From Tessaracoccus antarcticus (GTDB taxonomy: Bacteria; Actinomycetota; Actinomycetes; Propionibacteriales; Propionibacteriaceae): a stretch of 64,000 nucleotides of DNA. Below the pieces are notes generated by a model, which saw only the letters and a list, made by a program, of their open reading frames with translations, did no database searches and was not told the origin of the DNA. Shown one piece after another: positions 8,801 through 17,785 of this stretch (positions are counted from its first letter, which is position 1; the number at the start of each line of letters is the position of its first letter). The stretch is taken from contig NZ_REFW01000002.1 in the NCBI RefSeq assembly GCF_003688855.1, forward strand, positions 62,001-126,000. Reading direction: 5' to 3'. A program made the position numbers and the translations under genes.

Positions 8801-8840
8801 CAGCCATCCCCGTCCTGCCTCGGCAGGGCGGGGATGGCTG
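8801..8840 (+). terminator. Long hairpin after LPSTGN protein
   Basis: A 19-bp inverted repeat (8801-8819 with 8822-8840) has one mismatch and a two-base loop. It begins 17 bases after the stop codon of the LPSTGN protein. It lacks a T tract, so it is a strong stem of the kind common in high-GC genomes. Confidence 0.75.
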
Positions 8841-8893
8841 CGTCCGGGTCCCCGTATAGGGCCACTGTGGGAAGTCACGGCATACTGGGGGGC

Positions 8894-9229
8894 GTGGGTT
8901 GGTTCAGCAGGAAAAAGCAGCAGGCGCAGGTGGCCCGGGACGCCCGTGAGGTCCCCGACGTCCTCCGGGATCACCTGTCGAGTTTCGTGACCACCCGGCG
9001 AGGCGTGGAGGCGTGGCTGGAGCAGCCCACCAGCTTCAACAAACCGTCCATCCTTCTCGTGGCTGCCGACGGCGAATCGACCCGGCGCGCCCTCCCGTCC
9101 ATCGACTACGGGTACGACTTCGCCGCTGGCCACGACATCCCCGCCTACGATGCGGGCGTCGTCCCGTACCCCAGCCGGATGCGTGAGTACGGGGTCCGCC
9201 ACCGGAGCCAGCGGACCCCCCACGCGTGA
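8894..9229 (+). CDS. Conserved hypothetical cytoplasmic protein
   Basis: Predicted 111 residues beginning VGWFSRKKQQAQVARDAREV at GTG 8894. CATACT sits seven bases upstream of the GTG and six or seven G residues lie directly before it, so the transcript may be leaderless or nearly so. The protein is soluble and mixed alpha/beta, with no signal or membrane segment and a C-terminal basic tail. Third codon positions are strongly G/C, supporting coding. I do not recognise a domain. It is convergent with pepA, with only 9 bases between the stop codons. Confidence 0.7.
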   Translation: MGWFSRKKQQAQVARDAREVPDVLRDHLSSFVTTRRGVEAWLEQPTSFNKPSILLVAADGESTRRALPSIDYGYDFAAGHDIPAYDAGVVPYPSRMREYGVRHRSQRTPHA

Positions 9230-9238
9230 CGCCGGGCG

Positions 9239-10735
9239 TCAGCCCGCGAGCTGACGCGCCAGCGCGACCAGGGTGCGTACTGCCACCCCTGTTCCGCCCT
9301 TGGGCGTGTAGCCGTACTCGCCGTCCTCGTTGTTCGCCGGCCCGGCGATGTCGAGGTGGCCCCATGCAACGCCCTCGGGAACGAACCGCTGCAGGAACGC
9401 ACCGGCAGCCAGTGCTCCGCCGTAGCGGTTCTTGCCCCCGGAGCGCATGTCGGCCACGGAGGATTCGAGTTGGGAACGGATCTCGTCGGTGATGGGCAGT
9501 TGCCAGAACTCCTCGCCGCCCGCCTCGGCAGCATCCAGCAGGCGATCAGCCGTCTCGTCATCGCTGGCCATGAGCCCACCCACGCGCATTCCCAGGGCGA
9601 CCATGCAGGCGCCCGTGAGGGTGGCGACGTCGACGATCATCTGGGGCCCGTCAAGAGCTGCGCGGGCGATGGCGTCCGCCATCACGATGCGACCCTCGGC
9701 GTCGGTGTTGTAGTTCTCCACGGTCTGACCGTCGAACATGGTCATGACGTCGCCGGAGCGGTAGGAGGTGCCGGACGGCATGTTCTCGGCCATGGCGGCG
9801 TAGGCCGTGACCTTGATTTTCAGACCCAGCGCCGCGATGGCACCCACGGCTGAGATCACGGCTGCGGCACCGGACATGTCGTACTTCATCCCCGCCATCT
9901 GCCCGGCGGGCTTGATGTCCAGGCCGCCGGAGTCGAAGGTGATGCCCTTGCCCACCAGTGCCAGGTGGAATGATGCGCCGCGGGGGGCGTACTGCATCCG
10001 CACGAGTCGCGGGCGGTTGGCGGAACCCCCGCCGACGGCGAGGATGCCGCCGTAGCCGCCCTTCTCGAGCGCCTTCTCGTCCAGAACCTCGACGGTGACA
10101 CGCTCGTCACGGAGGCTTGTCCTCGCGGCCTCGGCAAACACTGCCGGTGGCAGCAGGTTGGGGGGCGTGTTGGTCCAGTCGCGGGCCTGACACACAGCGT
10201 CGGACACCACGCGGGCCGCGTCGAGGGCCCCGCGCACGTCCGTGCGACCTGCCGAGACGACCGTGACCGCGGCCACCCTGGGGGAGCGTGCGACCGTGGA
10301 GAACTTCTCGGGCTCGTAGGCGCCGAGGATGGCGCCCTCCGCGGCCGCCTGGACCAACTCGGGGCCGGCCAGTTCCAGGGACACCGACACCTTCAGCCCC
10401 ACGGCGTCCGGGATCTTCGAGGCGGCACGCAGGGCGGCTCCGACGGCGCGACGCAACTGGTCGGGCGTCACGTCGGCGTCACCGAGGCCCACGATGACCA
10501 CGCGCTGGTTGGCGGGTGGAAGCACCACGGTGGCTTCCAGCCTCGTCAAGCCGCCGAGCGCCAGGGCGAGTGTTCTCAGCGGTGTGCCGAAAGCCTTCTG
10601 ATAGGACTTCTCGAGGTCGCTGGTGGCTCCCACCAGTGTCGGCTCCCCGCCGACCGCCGTGAGGCCCAGGACGACGATGTCGGCGTCGCGCTCAATGTTC
10701 TTCGACAGGCTGAGGTTCGGGTTGTTTCGAGTCAC
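9239..10735 (-). CDS. pepA: Leucyl aminopeptidase, M17 family
   Basis: Predicted 498 residues, the usual M17 length. The catalytic half contains the metal ligands and active-site residues in KGITFDSGGLDIKPAGQM, MKYDMSGAA and the family signature NTDAEGRIVMADAI. It is a cytoplasmic hexameric zinc/manganese exopeptidase that removes N-terminal residues and recycles peptides. The start is GTG 10735 (TRNNPNLSLSKN). On the minus strand a TAGGCT box sits six bases upstream of it, so the mRNA is probably leaderless. It is divergent from a small membrane protein gene with only 65 bases between the starts. Confidence 0.95.
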   Translation of the reverse strand: MTRNNPNLSLSKNIERDADIVVLGLTAVGGEPTLVGATSDLEKSYQKAFGTPLRTLALALGGLTRLEATVVLPPANQRVVIVGLGDADVTPDQLRRAVGAALRAASKIPDAVGLKVSVSLELAGPELVQAAAEGAILGAYEPEKFSTVARSPRVAAVTVVSAGRTDVRGALDAARVVSDAVCQARDWTNTPPNLLPPAVFAEAARTSLRDERVTVEVLDEKALEKGGYGGILAVGGGSANRPRLVRMQYAPRGASFHLALVGKGITFDSGGLDIKPAGQMAGMKYDMSGAAAVISAVGAIAALGLKIKVTAYAAMAENMPSGTSYRSGDVMTMFDGQTVENYNTDAEGRIVMADAIARAALDGPQMIVDVATLTGACMVALGMRVGGLMASDDETADRLLDAAEAGGEEFWQLPITDEIRSQLESSVADMRSGGKNRYGGALAAGAFLQRFVPEGVAWGHLDIAGPANNEDGEYGYTPKGGTGVAVRTLVALARQLAG

Positions 10736-10741
10736 GGCATC

Positions 10742-10747
10742 AGCCTA
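10742..10747 (-). promoter_or_regulatory. -10 box, leaderless pepA
   Basis: TAGGCT, then six bases, then the GTG start of pepA. There is no Shine-Dalgarno sequence between them. Confidence 0.55.
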
Positions 10748-10787
10748 CCCATCGGTTCGCCGGTTGGGGGTTCAGGGGTGCGGCGGG

Positions 10788-10793
10788 TAGCTT
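10788..10793 (+). promoter_or_regulatory. -10 box, leaderless membrane protein gene
   Basis: TAGCTT, then seven bases, then GTG 10801. A TTGGGG at 10764-10769 lies 18 bases upstream of the box and is a plausible -35. Confidence 0.55.
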
Positions 10794-10800
10794 TGCCCCC

Positions 10801-11121
10801 GTGACGAGACGGGTTGCGCTGTGGGCGTTCGTGATTGCTGCGTTGGCACTTGCCGCGTGGGGGGTTGCGACGTGGGTCGCCCCGTCCACACAGTGCCGCG
10901 GCGAGCAGATGGGCCCCGGCGACGTGTGCAGCTATTCCAGCTACACCGACGTGGAGACGACCCGCACCCAGACCTACGAGGAACGCGTGGCGGCCGCCCG
11001 CCAGTCGGCCCCTGTCGTGGTGGTTCTGGGGTTGGCGGCCGCAGGGTTCGGCGTGGCCGTGGCGTTGCGGGGGCAACCACGGGAGGCGTCGGCTCAGGCG
11101 TCCAGCGACATCGGCCCGTAG
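10801..11121 (+). CDS. Small membrane protein, two helices
   Basis: Predicted 106 residues. An N-terminal helix (ALWAFVIAALALAAWGVATW) and a second helix (APVVVVLGLAAAGFGVAVAL) flank a short extracytoplasmic loop containing two cysteines (STQCRGEQ and GDVCSYSSYT) that could form a disulfide. I do not recognise the family. The end overlaps the convergent 68-residue gene by 28 bases. Third codon positions are G/C-rich throughout, including the overlap. Confidence 0.68.
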   Translation: MTRRVALWAFVIAALALAAWGVATWVAPSTQCRGEQMGPGDVCSYSSYTDVETTRTQTYEERVAAARQSAPVVVVLGLAAAGFGVAVALRGQPREASAQASSDIGP

Positions 11122-11300
11122 ACCGGGCGCTCTTCCTCGTACAGCGTGACGTCGGCGACGCCGCACTCCACGAGGTCCGCGAAGAACGACGACAGCCACT
11201 CCTCTGCCCGCCCCTGGTCCTCGAACCGGGGCATGAGGCCCTCCTTCTGCAGCGACTCGGGGGAGTACGAACCGGAGCCCGGCTTCCACCAGTACGCCAT
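11094..11300 (-). CDS. Conserved hypothetical, 68 residues
   Basis: Starts at ATG 11300, whose A is the last base of the TGA of the DUF3043 gene (TGATG), indicating coupled translation. The acidic, aromatic peptide (MAYWWKPGSGSYSPESL, then FEDQGRAEEWLSSFFADLVE and ADVTLYEEERPVYGPMSL) looks like a small folded cytoplasmic protein of a kind commonly left as hypothetical in actinomycetes. Function unknown. Its 3' end overlaps the convergent membrane protein gene by 28 bases. Confidence 0.7.
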   Translation of the reverse strand: MAYWWKPGSGSYSPESLQKEGLMPRFEDQGRAEEWLSSFFADLVECGVADVTLYEEERPVYGPMSLDA

Positions 11301-11983
11301 CAGATCGATGCCCCGCGGGCCACCCTCGGGCCAGGGCGACGGAAGCGACGGATCATGAGCGAACGGTTGAACATGTACATCAGAAGGCCGCGCTTGGAGG
11401 CGTTGGGCACCCGCTGGGCCAGGACCTTCTTGAATCCCGACCACATGACAGCGGTGTTGATGAAGGACAGGCCCAACAGCACCCACAGACCCAGTGCCAG
11501 GTAGGTGCTCACACCGAGCCAGCGCGTGGTGGCCGCCACACCGGCCATGAGGACGAGCATGGCGGGAAGCATGAACTCGGTGATGGTCCACCGCACGTCG
11601 ATGTAGTCACGCAGGAGGGTTCGCTCCGGTGAGTTCTCCACCTTGTCCCAGGTGTCAACCCGGGACTTGTAGCGGGAGTCGCGGTCGGCGCGTCGCTGCT
11701 CCGACTTGCTCAGGTTGGGGTGAAGTCGCTGCATGCGATCCGCCTCGGCCTGCCTGCGCGTGGGGGTGGCACCCTCCTTCTTCTGCGGGGTGCGCGTCAC
11801 GACTCTGGGCCCGGCGGGGGCCTCGACGGTGGGGGCCGTGGCCGGGGAGGTTGCCGTGGCCACCGCCCGCTTCTCGCCCTTGGGTGTCAGGGAGGAGATC
11901 CGGCTGCTGCCGGTCGCCTTCTCCTGCGGGGCGGTGCCTGGCGCGTCGGCGGCTTTGCGCTCGTAGGGGCGGAACAGTCCCAC
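11300..11983 (-). CDS. DUF3043 membrane protein
   Basis: Predicted 227 residues. A long charged Ala/Pro/Lys N-terminal region leads into the family core (KEGATPTRRQAEADRMQRL, then RADRDSRYKSRVDTWDKVENS), followed by two hydrophobic helices near residues 140-185 and a basic tail with GLLMYMFNRSLMIRRF. This matches DUF3043, an actinobacterial membrane family of unknown function (Rv2206-like). GTG 11983 is preferred to an ATG seven codons upstream because GGAAGG lies seven bases before it. It is divergent from pspA, whose start has the same GGAAGGAC context. Confidence 0.85.
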   Translation of the reverse strand: MGLFRPYERKAADAPGTAPQEKATGSSRISSLTPKGEKRAVATATSPATAPTVEAPAGPRVVTRTPQKKEGATPTRRQAEADRMQRLHPNLSKSEQRRADRDSRYKSRVDTWDKVENSPERTLLRDYIDVRWTITEFMLPAMLVLMAGVAATTRWLGVSTYLALGLWVLLGLSFINTAVMWSGFKKVLAQRVPNASKRGLLMYMFNRSLMIRRFRRPGPRVARGASI

Positions 11984-12165
11984 CGGGTGTCCTTCCAGAA
12001 ACATCGGAACCCCTGCGCTCAGGGCGGGCGAAAGGGTGTGGCGTGCAACCCCCAGTCTAAACCAGAGGGAATGACCAGGGTTCCATCAGGGTGCTGGGGC
12101 CCACGGCGGACGCGTCATGAGGGTACCGTGGGACCCTCCGGCAACAGATGTGGAAGGACTATCTC

Positions 12166-12945
12166 GTGGCAGGCATTTTTGAGCGCATCGCCTTGATGTT
12201 CAAGACCAAGGCGAACAAGGCACTCGACAAGTATGAGGACCCTCGGGAGACCCTCGACTACTCCTACCAGCGTCAGCTGGACCTCCTCCAGAAGGTGCGA
12301 CGTGGTGTGGCAGACGTCGCCACGAGCCGCAAGCGCGTGGAACTCCAGGCGCAGAAGATGAACTCCGAGGTGGAGCGTCTCCAGGTGTCCGCGCAGCGTG
12401 CACTCGAGGCCAACCGCGAGGACCTGGCGCGGGAGGCGTTGACCCGGAAGGCGGGGCTGCAGGAGCAGCTCTCCGACTTGCAGACGCAGCACGCGCAGCT
12501 TCAGGGCGAGGAGGAGAAGCTGGTACGCGCCAGCTCCCGCCTCCAGGCCAAGGTTGACGCCTTCCGGACCCGCAAGGAGACCATCAAGGCCACCTACTCC
12601 GCCGCCGAGGCGCAGACCCGGATCAACGAGGCGTTCTCGGGCATCTCGGAGGAGATGGGCGACGTGGGCCTCGCGATCCAGCGTGCTGAGGACAAGACAC
12701 TGCAATTGCAGGCACGCGCTTCAGCGGTGGACGAGTTGCTGGCCTCTGGTGCGCTGGAGGACCCGTCCGGCACCTACAAGGACGACATCACACGCGAGCT
12801 GGACGCTCTGGCGTCCGACACCTCGGTGGAGAACGAACTGGCTGCGATGCGCGCCCAGCTGACGGGTGGCGCCCCCGCGACCCCGCAGATCGACGCACCG
12901 GAGACCACCGTCACCACCGACAGGACGCAGGGGGAGCAGGCATGA
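12166..12945 (+). CDS. pspA: PspA/IM30 membrane-stress protein
   Basis: Predicted 259 residues, almost entirely alpha-helical coiled coil, starting VAGIFERIALMFKTKANKAL and continuing with the family sequence DPRETLDYSYQRQLDLLQKV. PspA/IM30 proteins are ESCRT-III-like membrane-remodelling proteins that bind damaged inner membrane and restrain ion leakage. GTG 12166 is chosen because GGAAGG lies seven bases upstream; an in-frame ATG six codons earlier overlaps that site. The stop overlaps the next start (ATGA at 12942-12945). No pspB, pspC or pspF is nearby, consistent with the actinobacterial version of the system. Confidence 0.92.
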   Translation: MAGIFERIALMFKTKANKALDKYEDPRETLDYSYQRQLDLLQKVRRGVADVATSRKRVELQAQKMNSEVERLQVSAQRALEANREDLAREALTRKAGLQEQLSDLQTQHAQLQGEEEKLVRASSRLQAKVDAFRTRKETIKATYSAAEAQTRINEAFSGISEEMGDVGLAIQRAEDKTLQLQARASAVDELLASGALEDPSGTYKDDITRELDALASDTSVENELAAMRAQLTGGAPATPQIDAPETTVTTDRTQGEQA

Positions 12946-13259
12946 TCATCCGCATCATGGGACTCGGCCAGTGGTCGATGGAACCTGACGAGCTCCTGGC
13001 GCTGAACGGCATCGACGAAACCGTTGAGAGGGCCGTCGCAGCCGGAGACCAGACAGCACTCAGCGCCGCGCTGGCGGAGCTGGTGGCCGGGGTGCAGAAG
13101 GTGGGCACCCCCGTCCCCGACGACGTCATCGTGGAGTCAGACCTCGTGCTGCCCGACCCCGAGGCCACGGTCGAGGAGGTTCAGGCGCTGCTCGACAGCA
13201 CCAAGGAGTTCTACGGGTTGATTCCCGACACCCATGAGGGCGAGGACGTCCGTCCTTGA
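12942..13259 (+). CDS. pspAA: PspAA domain envelope-stress partner
   Basis: Predicted 105 residues: MIIRIMGLGQWSMEPDELLA, an alternating helical core, then a conserved VPDDVIVESDLVLPDPEATVEEV segment. This matches PspAA, a small domain encoded directly after PspA in many actinobacteria and archaea and proposed to work with it. Translation is coupled to pspA by a four-base overlap and to the next gene by another (TTGA at 13256-13259). The biochemical role is not established. Confidence 0.85.
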   Translation: MIIRIMGLGQWSMEPDELLALNGIDETVERAVAAGDQTALSAALAELVAGVQKVGTPVPDDVIVESDLVLPDPEATVEEVQALLDSTKEFYGLIPDTHEGEDVRP

Positions 13260-14137
13260 GAGTTCTCGTGGCAGCCGACGCCATGGCGGGCGTCGGCCCC
13301 CGGGACGCGTCGGAGATCATCGGAGGGGCCTTCGCTGACGCGGGGGCACAAGTGGCTGTCGTGCCGCTGGTCGACGGCGGGCCCTGGTTCCCGGACGCCG
13401 TCTCCGCATTCGACGCTGACGCCGTCGTCGTGCAGCCTGCCACGCTGCAGGACGCCCTCGACGCGCTGTCGACGGCAGGGGCGTCCCTGTACCTCGACCT
13501 CACAGGGCTGACACGCCATGCATGGGCGGAGCTCGTGCAGGTGGATCGCCACCGGCTTGAGGCGTTGCGCGCAGCAGCGCCGCATCGCGATGTGGTGGCT
13601 GTGGTGCGATCCGGCCAGCAACGGTCAGCCCTCACGGGACTCATGGGGGTCGTGGCGGAGCGTGGCCGACTCGAGGGAGGCGACCTGGCCGACACACTGT
13701 CCAGTGACGCACTCGCCTCCGCGTGGCTGAAGGACCTTGGCCTGGACGGCACGGCACCGGGTGCGGGCGCGGCTGACGGCGTGGGCGCCATCGTCCTGGC
13801 CTTGGGCGGCCGTGTCGCATCCGGCATCGACGTCTGCGTCGACGGTTTCGACGTCACCGCCACCATGAAGGCCGCGGACCTCACCGTCACCGGTGCCTCC
13901 GTACTCGACTTCCACGCCGTTGGCGGGGACGTCGTGAAGGAGGTCGCACGCCTGGCAACTGAGGCGCTGCGTCCGGTGATTGCCGTCGTGGGACGCAACT
14001 TCGTCTCCTCGCGGGAACTCCGGCTGGCGGGCATCGAATCGGCGCACCCCGTTCTGGAGGGTGCAGGCGAGGACGAGCCCATCCCTGCGCAGGTTGCGGA
14101 CGTGGCCGCCCGCGTGGCCAGATCGTGGATCTGGTGA
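13256..14137 (+). CDS. Glycerate kinase family protein
   Basis: Predicted 293 residues with a TTG start that overlaps the pspAA stop by four bases. The core shows the glycerate kinase type-1 layout: GAADGVGAIVLALGGRVASG, then DVTATMKAADLTVTGASVLD, which corresponds to the family's conserved D-x-V-x-T-G-E-G region, and EVARLATEALRPVIAVVGR. The family phosphorylates D-glycerate with ATP. Here the protein is shorter than typical enzymes (about 370 residues) and the usual TGEG reads TGAS, so catalytic competence is uncertain. M. tuberculosis has a similar gene next to its erpA-like gene (Rv2205c), so the position is conserved while the coupling to pspA-pspAA may be specific. Confidence 0.72.
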   Translation: MRVLVAADAMAGVGPRDASEIIGGAFADAGAQVAVVPLVDGGPWFPDAVSAFDADAVVVQPATLQDALDALSTAGASLYLDLTGLTRHAWAELVQVDRHRLEALRAAAPHRDVVAVVRSGQQRSALTGLMGVVAERGRLEGGDLADTLSSDALASAWLKDLGLDGTAPGAGAADGVGAIVLALGGRVASGIDVCVDGFDVTATMKAADLTVTGASVLDFHAVGGDVVKEVARLATEALRPVIAVVGRNFVSSRELRLAGIESAHPVLEGAGEDEPIPAQVADVAARVARSWIW

Positions 14138-14222
14138 TTGCCGGACAGGGTATTTCGGTGGCAGCGCTACAGCGCGTAAACTCGGGCCAGTCAACATCAC
14201 TTCACCCACAATTGGAGCCACT

Positions 14223-14570
14223 GTGACCGACACACAAGCTGTAACAACGGGCGTCATCCTCACCGACGTCGCCGTCGACAAGGTGCGTGCGCTGCTGCAG
14301 ACCGAGGGTCGCGACGACCTCCGCCTGCGTATCGCCGTGCAGCCGGGCGGCTGCTCCGGTCTGCGCTACCAGCTCTATTTCGACGATCGCGACCTGGACG
14401 GTGACGTCGTCAACGACTACGACGGCGTCAAGGTCGTCACGGACAAGATGAGCGGCCCCTACCTGGGAGGCGCCAGCATCGACTACGCAGACACCATCGA
14501 CAAGCAGGGGTTCACCATCGACAACCCCAACGCGGGCGGTTCATGCGCCTGCGGTGACTCCTTCCACTGA
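14223..14570 (+). CDS. erpA: Iron-sulfur cluster insertion protein, A-type carrier
   Basis: Predicted 115 residues starting at GTG 14223, five bases after GGAG. The HesB/IscA fold is recognisable from LTDVAVDKVRALL, the first ligand cysteine in VQPGGCSGLRYQLYFDD, and the C-terminal pair in GGSCACGDSF. It carries [2Fe-2S] or [4Fe-4S] clusters to apoproteins, plausibly including the nearby Rieske subunit and other respiratory enzymes. A TAAACT box at about 14177 is a candidate promoter, so it may be transcribed separately from pspA. Confidence 0.93.
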   Translation: MTDTQAVTTGVILTDVAVDKVRALLQTEGRDDLRLRIAVQPGGCSGLRYQLYFDDRDLDGDVVNDYDGVKVVTDKMSGPYLGGASIDYADTIDKQGFTIDNPNAGGSCACGDSFH

Positions 14571-14600
14571 AGTCCGCTTAGCTGACCCGCAGTGCAACAG

Positions 14601-14640
14601 GGCCACCCCGTCTGGTACAAGTGCCGTGGGGTGGCCTTTT
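14601..14640 (+). terminator. Terminator of erpA
   Basis: A nine-base perfect stem (14601-14609 with 14628-14636) ends directly in TTTT. It lies 30 bases past the erpA stop and upstream of ctaC. Confidence 0.85.
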
Positions 14641-14723
14641 GCGTTATCCTTTGGGTCTCAGTGACAGCCCGTCGCGAAAACCCTCAGGGGCAGGCGGCGA
14701 GAACGCTCGACGAAAGGCAACTG

Positions 14724-15590
14724 GTGAGTGTGGAAGTAGCGGGCAAGTCCCGGTTGGGACGTGTCGGACGCCGGTCGGCCGCAGCCCTGTCGACGGTGGC
14801 CCTGGTGGCGCTTGCTGGCTGCTCAGGCCAGGGCGCCCGGCTGGGGCTTCCGGTGCAGGCGTCTGCCGAGGGTTCCAACATGAGCAACCTGTGGATCGGC
14901 ATGTGGATCGCGGCCTTCATCATCGGAGGCATCGTGTGGGGGCTGATCGGCTGGGCCGTGATCGTCTACCGCCGCCGCGACGGTGATCGGCCCGCCCCCC
15001 GGCAGACCAAGTACCACCTTCCTCTGGAACTGTTGTACACCCTCGTTCCGTTCCTGATCATCGGTGTCCTGTTCTTCTACACGGTCAGGGCGCAGGATGC
15101 CCTCGTGTCCCAGGACGGTGAACCGGACGTCACGGTCAACGTGATCGGCCAGAAGTGGTCGTGGACGTTCAACTACATGGAGCAGGACAACCCGGCCATC
15201 GGCACCAATGCCCACGACGTGGGCACGCTGCAGGAGATCCCGGACCTGTACCTGCCGGTGGACCAGAAGGTCCGTTTCAACCTGAACTCCGCCGATGTGA
15301 TCCACTCGTTCTGGGTGCCGAGCTTCTACTTCAAGATGGACGTCATTCCCGGCCATCCCAACTCGTTCGACGTGACCCCCAACCGGATCGGCACGTACGA
15401 CGGCAAGTGCGCTGAGCTGTGCGGCACGTACCACTCCCTGATGTTGTTCAAGGTGCACATCGTCAGTGAAGAGGACTACAACGCACACGTGAAGGAACTC
15501 GCCGCCAACGGCAACGCCGGCGAGGTGCTTGTCCCCAACAGCTCCGTCAACACGCTTCCGAACACCGAGGCCGAGGAGGACCAGCAGTGA
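14724..15590 (+). CDS. ctaC: Cytochrome c oxidase subunit II
   Basis: Predicted 288-residue lipoprotein. The signal peptide ends in the lipobox ALAGC (Cys33), followed by two transmembrane helices (about 55-80 and 100-125) and an extracytoplasmic cupredoxin domain. The binuclear CuA ligands are visible as [12 protein letters not shown] (Cys229, Cys233, His237, Met240), with the other His in [10 protein letters not shown]. It accepts electrons from the bound di-haem cytochrome c of the bc1 complex. GTG 14724 follows AAAGG at seven bases. The gene overlaps ctaD by four bases (GTGA). Confidence 0.95.
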   Translation: MSVEVAGKSRLGRVGRRSAAALSTVALVALAGCSGQGARLGLPVQASAEGSNMSNLWIGMWIAAFIIGGIVWGLIGWAVIVYRRRDGDRPAPRQTKYHLPLELLYTLVPFLIIGVLFFYTVRAQDALVSQDGEPDVTVNVIGQKWSWTFNYMEQDNPAIGTNAHDVGTLQEIPDLYLPVDQKVRFNLNSADVIHSFWVPSFYFKMDVIPGHPNSFDVTPNRIGTYDGKCAELCGTYHSLMLFKVHIVSEEDYNAHVKELAANGNAGEVLVPNSSVNTLPNTEAEEDQQ

Positions 15591-17314
15591 CCACCCAGAC
15601 CGCTCGAGTTGCCACGCAGGCGGAGGCGCGCCCGGTGCGTGTCGCCGACACCGCCCTCGGCACGAAGGTGGTGAAGTACATGACGTCGACCGACCACAAG
15701 GTCATCGGCAACATGTACTTCGTCACCACGATGATTTTCTTCATGTTCGGTGGTGTCCTGGCGCTGTTCATCCGCGCCGAGCTCGCCAACCCGGGTGTGC
15801 AGTTCCTGAACTACGAGACCTACAACCAGTTCTTCACCATGCACGGCACCATCATGCTGCTGATGTTTGCGACGCCACTGTTCGCGGGCTTCGCCAACGC
15901 GCTGATCCCGTTGCAGATCGGCGCCCCTGACGTGGCGTTCCCGCGTCTCAACGCCTTCTCCTTCTGGCTGTATGTGTTCGGGTCCCTCATGGCCTGCGTC
16001 GGCTTCCTGATGCCGGGCGGCGCCGCCAGCTTCGGCTGGTTCGCCTACGCCCCCCTCAGTGACGCCATCAACTCTCCGGGTTTCGGATCCAACCTGTGGG
16101 TGATGGGCCTCTACATCCTGGGTCTGTCGACCATCCTCGGCGCCGTGAACTTCACCACCACCATCATCACCATGCGCGCCCCCGGGCTCACGATGTTCCG
16201 GATGCCGATCTTCACGTGGAACATCCTGGTGACGTCGCTCATGGTCCTCATCTGCTTCCCCGTGCTGGGTGCGGGCCTGCTCGTCCTCGGCGCCGACCGC
16301 GTCCTGGGTGCCCACATTTTCGACGCCAGCCACGCGGGCGCCGTCCTGTGGCAGCACCTGTTCTGGTTCTTCGGGCACCCCGAGGTCTACGTCATTGCCA
16401 TCCCGTTCTTCGGCATCATCACCGAAGTCCTGAGTGTCTTCAGCCGCAAGCCCGTGTTCGGCTACTACGGCCTGGTGTTCGCGACGCTGGCCATCGGCGC
16501 CCTGTCGATGTCGGTGTGGGCGCACCACATGTTCGCCACCGGCGCCGTCAACCTGCCGTTCTTCTCGTTCATGACGTTCATGATCGCGATCCCGACGGGG
16601 GTGAAGTTCTTCAACTGGATCGGAACCCTCTGGCGAGGATCCATATCCCTGACGGCGTCGATGCTGTTCGCCATCGGTTTCCTGGTCACGTTCCTGTTCG
16701 GTGGCCTCACCGGCATCATCCTGGCGAGCCCAGCGTTGGACTTCCACGTCACCGACAGTTACTTCGTGGTGGCGCACTTCCACTACGTGGTGTTCGGCAC
16801 CGTGGTGTTCGCGATGTTCGCCGGGTACTACTACTGGTGGCCCAAGTTCACCGGCCACATGCTGAACGAGACCTGGGGCAAGGTGCACTTCTGGCTGTTG
16901 TTCTTCGGTTTCCACATCACCTTCCTCGTCCAGCACTGGCTGGGTGTGGCAGGCATGCAGCGACGCATCGCTGACTACGGCGCATGGGAGGGCTTCACCT
17001 TCCTGAACCAGGTCTCCACGTTTGGCGCGTTCCTGCTGGGCATCTCCATGCTCCCGTTCCTGTGGAACGTCTGGATCACTCGCAAGTCCCCGAAGGTTGA
17101 GGTCAACGATCCCTGGGGTTGGGGCCGTACGCTGGAGTGGGCCACCTCGTGCCCGCCGCCGCGTCACAACTTCGACTCCCTGCCCCGCATCCGTTCGATG
17201 CACCCCGCCTTCGACCTGTCCCACCCGGACCTGGCGGAGGAGGACGAAGCGGAGTTCGCCGAACTCTTCGATGAGAACGACGAGTCCAAAATCGCGGAAG
17301 GACAACTCACGTGA
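15587..17314 (+). CDS. ctaD: Cytochrome c oxidase subunit I
   Basis: Predicted 575 residues with about twelve membrane helices. Haem and copper ligands appear in order: [10 protein letters not shown] (haem a), [17 protein letters not shown] (CuB His with the cross-linked Tyr, and the K-channel), [12 protein letters not shown] (CuB His pair), and [11 protein letters not shown] (haem a3 and haem a). It is the proton-pumping oxygen-reducing core of the aa3 oxidase. Starts at GTG 15587 inside the ctaC stop and is itself coupled to ctaF (GTGA at 17311-17314). An acidic C-terminal tail ([17 protein letters not shown]) extends into the cytoplasm. Confidence 0.97.
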   Translation: MTTQTARVATQAEARPVRVADTALGTKVVKYMTSTDHKVIGNMYFVTTMIFFMFGGVLALFIRAELANPGVQFLNYETYNQFFTMHGTIMLLMFATPLFAGFANALIPLQIGAPDVAFPRLNAFSFWLYVFGSLMACVGFLMPGGAASFGWFAYAPLSDAINSPGFGSNLWVMGLYILGLSTILGAVNFTTTIITMRAPGLTMFRMPIFTWNILVTSLMVLICFPVLGAGLLVLGADRVLGAHIFDASHAGAVLWQHLFWFFGHPEVYVIAIPFFGIITEVLSVFSRKPVFGYYGLVFATLAIGALSMSVWAHHMFATGAVNLPFFSFMTFMIAIPTGVKFFNWIGTLWRGSISLTASMLFAIGFLVTFLFGGLTGIILASPALDFHVTDSYFVVAHFHYVVFGTVVFAMFAGYYYWWPKFTGHMLNETWGKVHFWLLFFGFHITFLVQHWLGVAGMQRRIADYGAWEGFTFLNQVSTFGAFLLGISMLPFLWNVWITRKSPKVEVNDPWGWGRTLEWATSCPPPRHNFDSLPRIRSMHPAFDLSHPDLAEEDEAEFAELFDENDESKIAEGQLT

Positions 17315-17709
17315 GGCCAGAGAAGCTCGTCTTCGCATTCATTGCCGTCTTCTTCGCGGTGGTGACCCCCATCTACTGGTTCATGGCTCATGAGGTGGCT
17401 GGGACCTTCGTGCTGGGCTTCGCCGGTGTGCTGGGCGCCATGATCGCCGGCTATCTGGCGATTGCTGCCCGCGGCTTCGACCCACGCCCGGAGGACCGCC
17501 GCGACGCGGAGGTCTACGAGGGTGCCGGCGAAGTCGGCTTCTTCCCGCCGCAGAGCGCGTGGCCCATCATGGGTGCACTCGTCGTCACGCTGATCTTCCT
17601 GGGCCCCGGCGTGGAACAGCCGTGGATCACCCTGGTGGGCATCGGCGTCGGCATCTGGGCGTTGTCCGGTTGGGTCCTGGAGTACTACCGGGGCGACTAC
17701 CAGCACTGA
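17311..17709 (+). CDS. ctaF: Actinobacterial cytochrome c oxidase subunit IV
   Basis: Predicted 132 residues, GTG start overlapping the ctaD stop. Four hydrophobic helices (for example [20 protein letters not shown] and [19 protein letters not shown]) and the middle motif [13 protein letters not shown] are typical of CtaF, a small subunit found only in actinobacterial bcc:aa3 supercomplexes and needed for oxidase assembly. It is the last gene of the ctaCDF operon. Confidence 0.93.
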   Translation: MRPEKLVFAFIAVFFAVVTPIYWFMAHEVAGTFVLGFAGVLGAMIAGYLAIAARGFDPRPEDRRDAEVYEGAGEVGFFPPQSAWPIMGALVVTLIFLGPGVEQPWITLVGIGVGIWALSGWVLEYYRGDYQH

Positions 17710-17725
17710 GCATCAGAGCACAGAT

Positions 17726-17759
17726 GAAGGCCCCCGTCGCATGTGCGACGGGGGCCTTC
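17726..17759. terminator. Bidirectional terminator, ctaF and ABC permease
   Basis: A perfect 16-bp stem (17726-17741 with 17744-17759) with a two-base loop lies 17 bases past the ctaF stop and 27 bases past the end of the convergent permease gene. It should stop transcription from both sides. Confidence 0.9.
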
Positions 17760-17785
17760 GTCTGTGTCTCCGGGGACGGGGCCGA

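Noticed and set aside
15476..17338. A very long open frame antisense to ctaD, about 620 codons.
   Set aside because: It is the reverse-complement shadow of a strongly biased high-GC gene; the translation is low-complexity (Glu/Gly/Arg/His repeats) and has no start signals, while ctaD is unambiguous.
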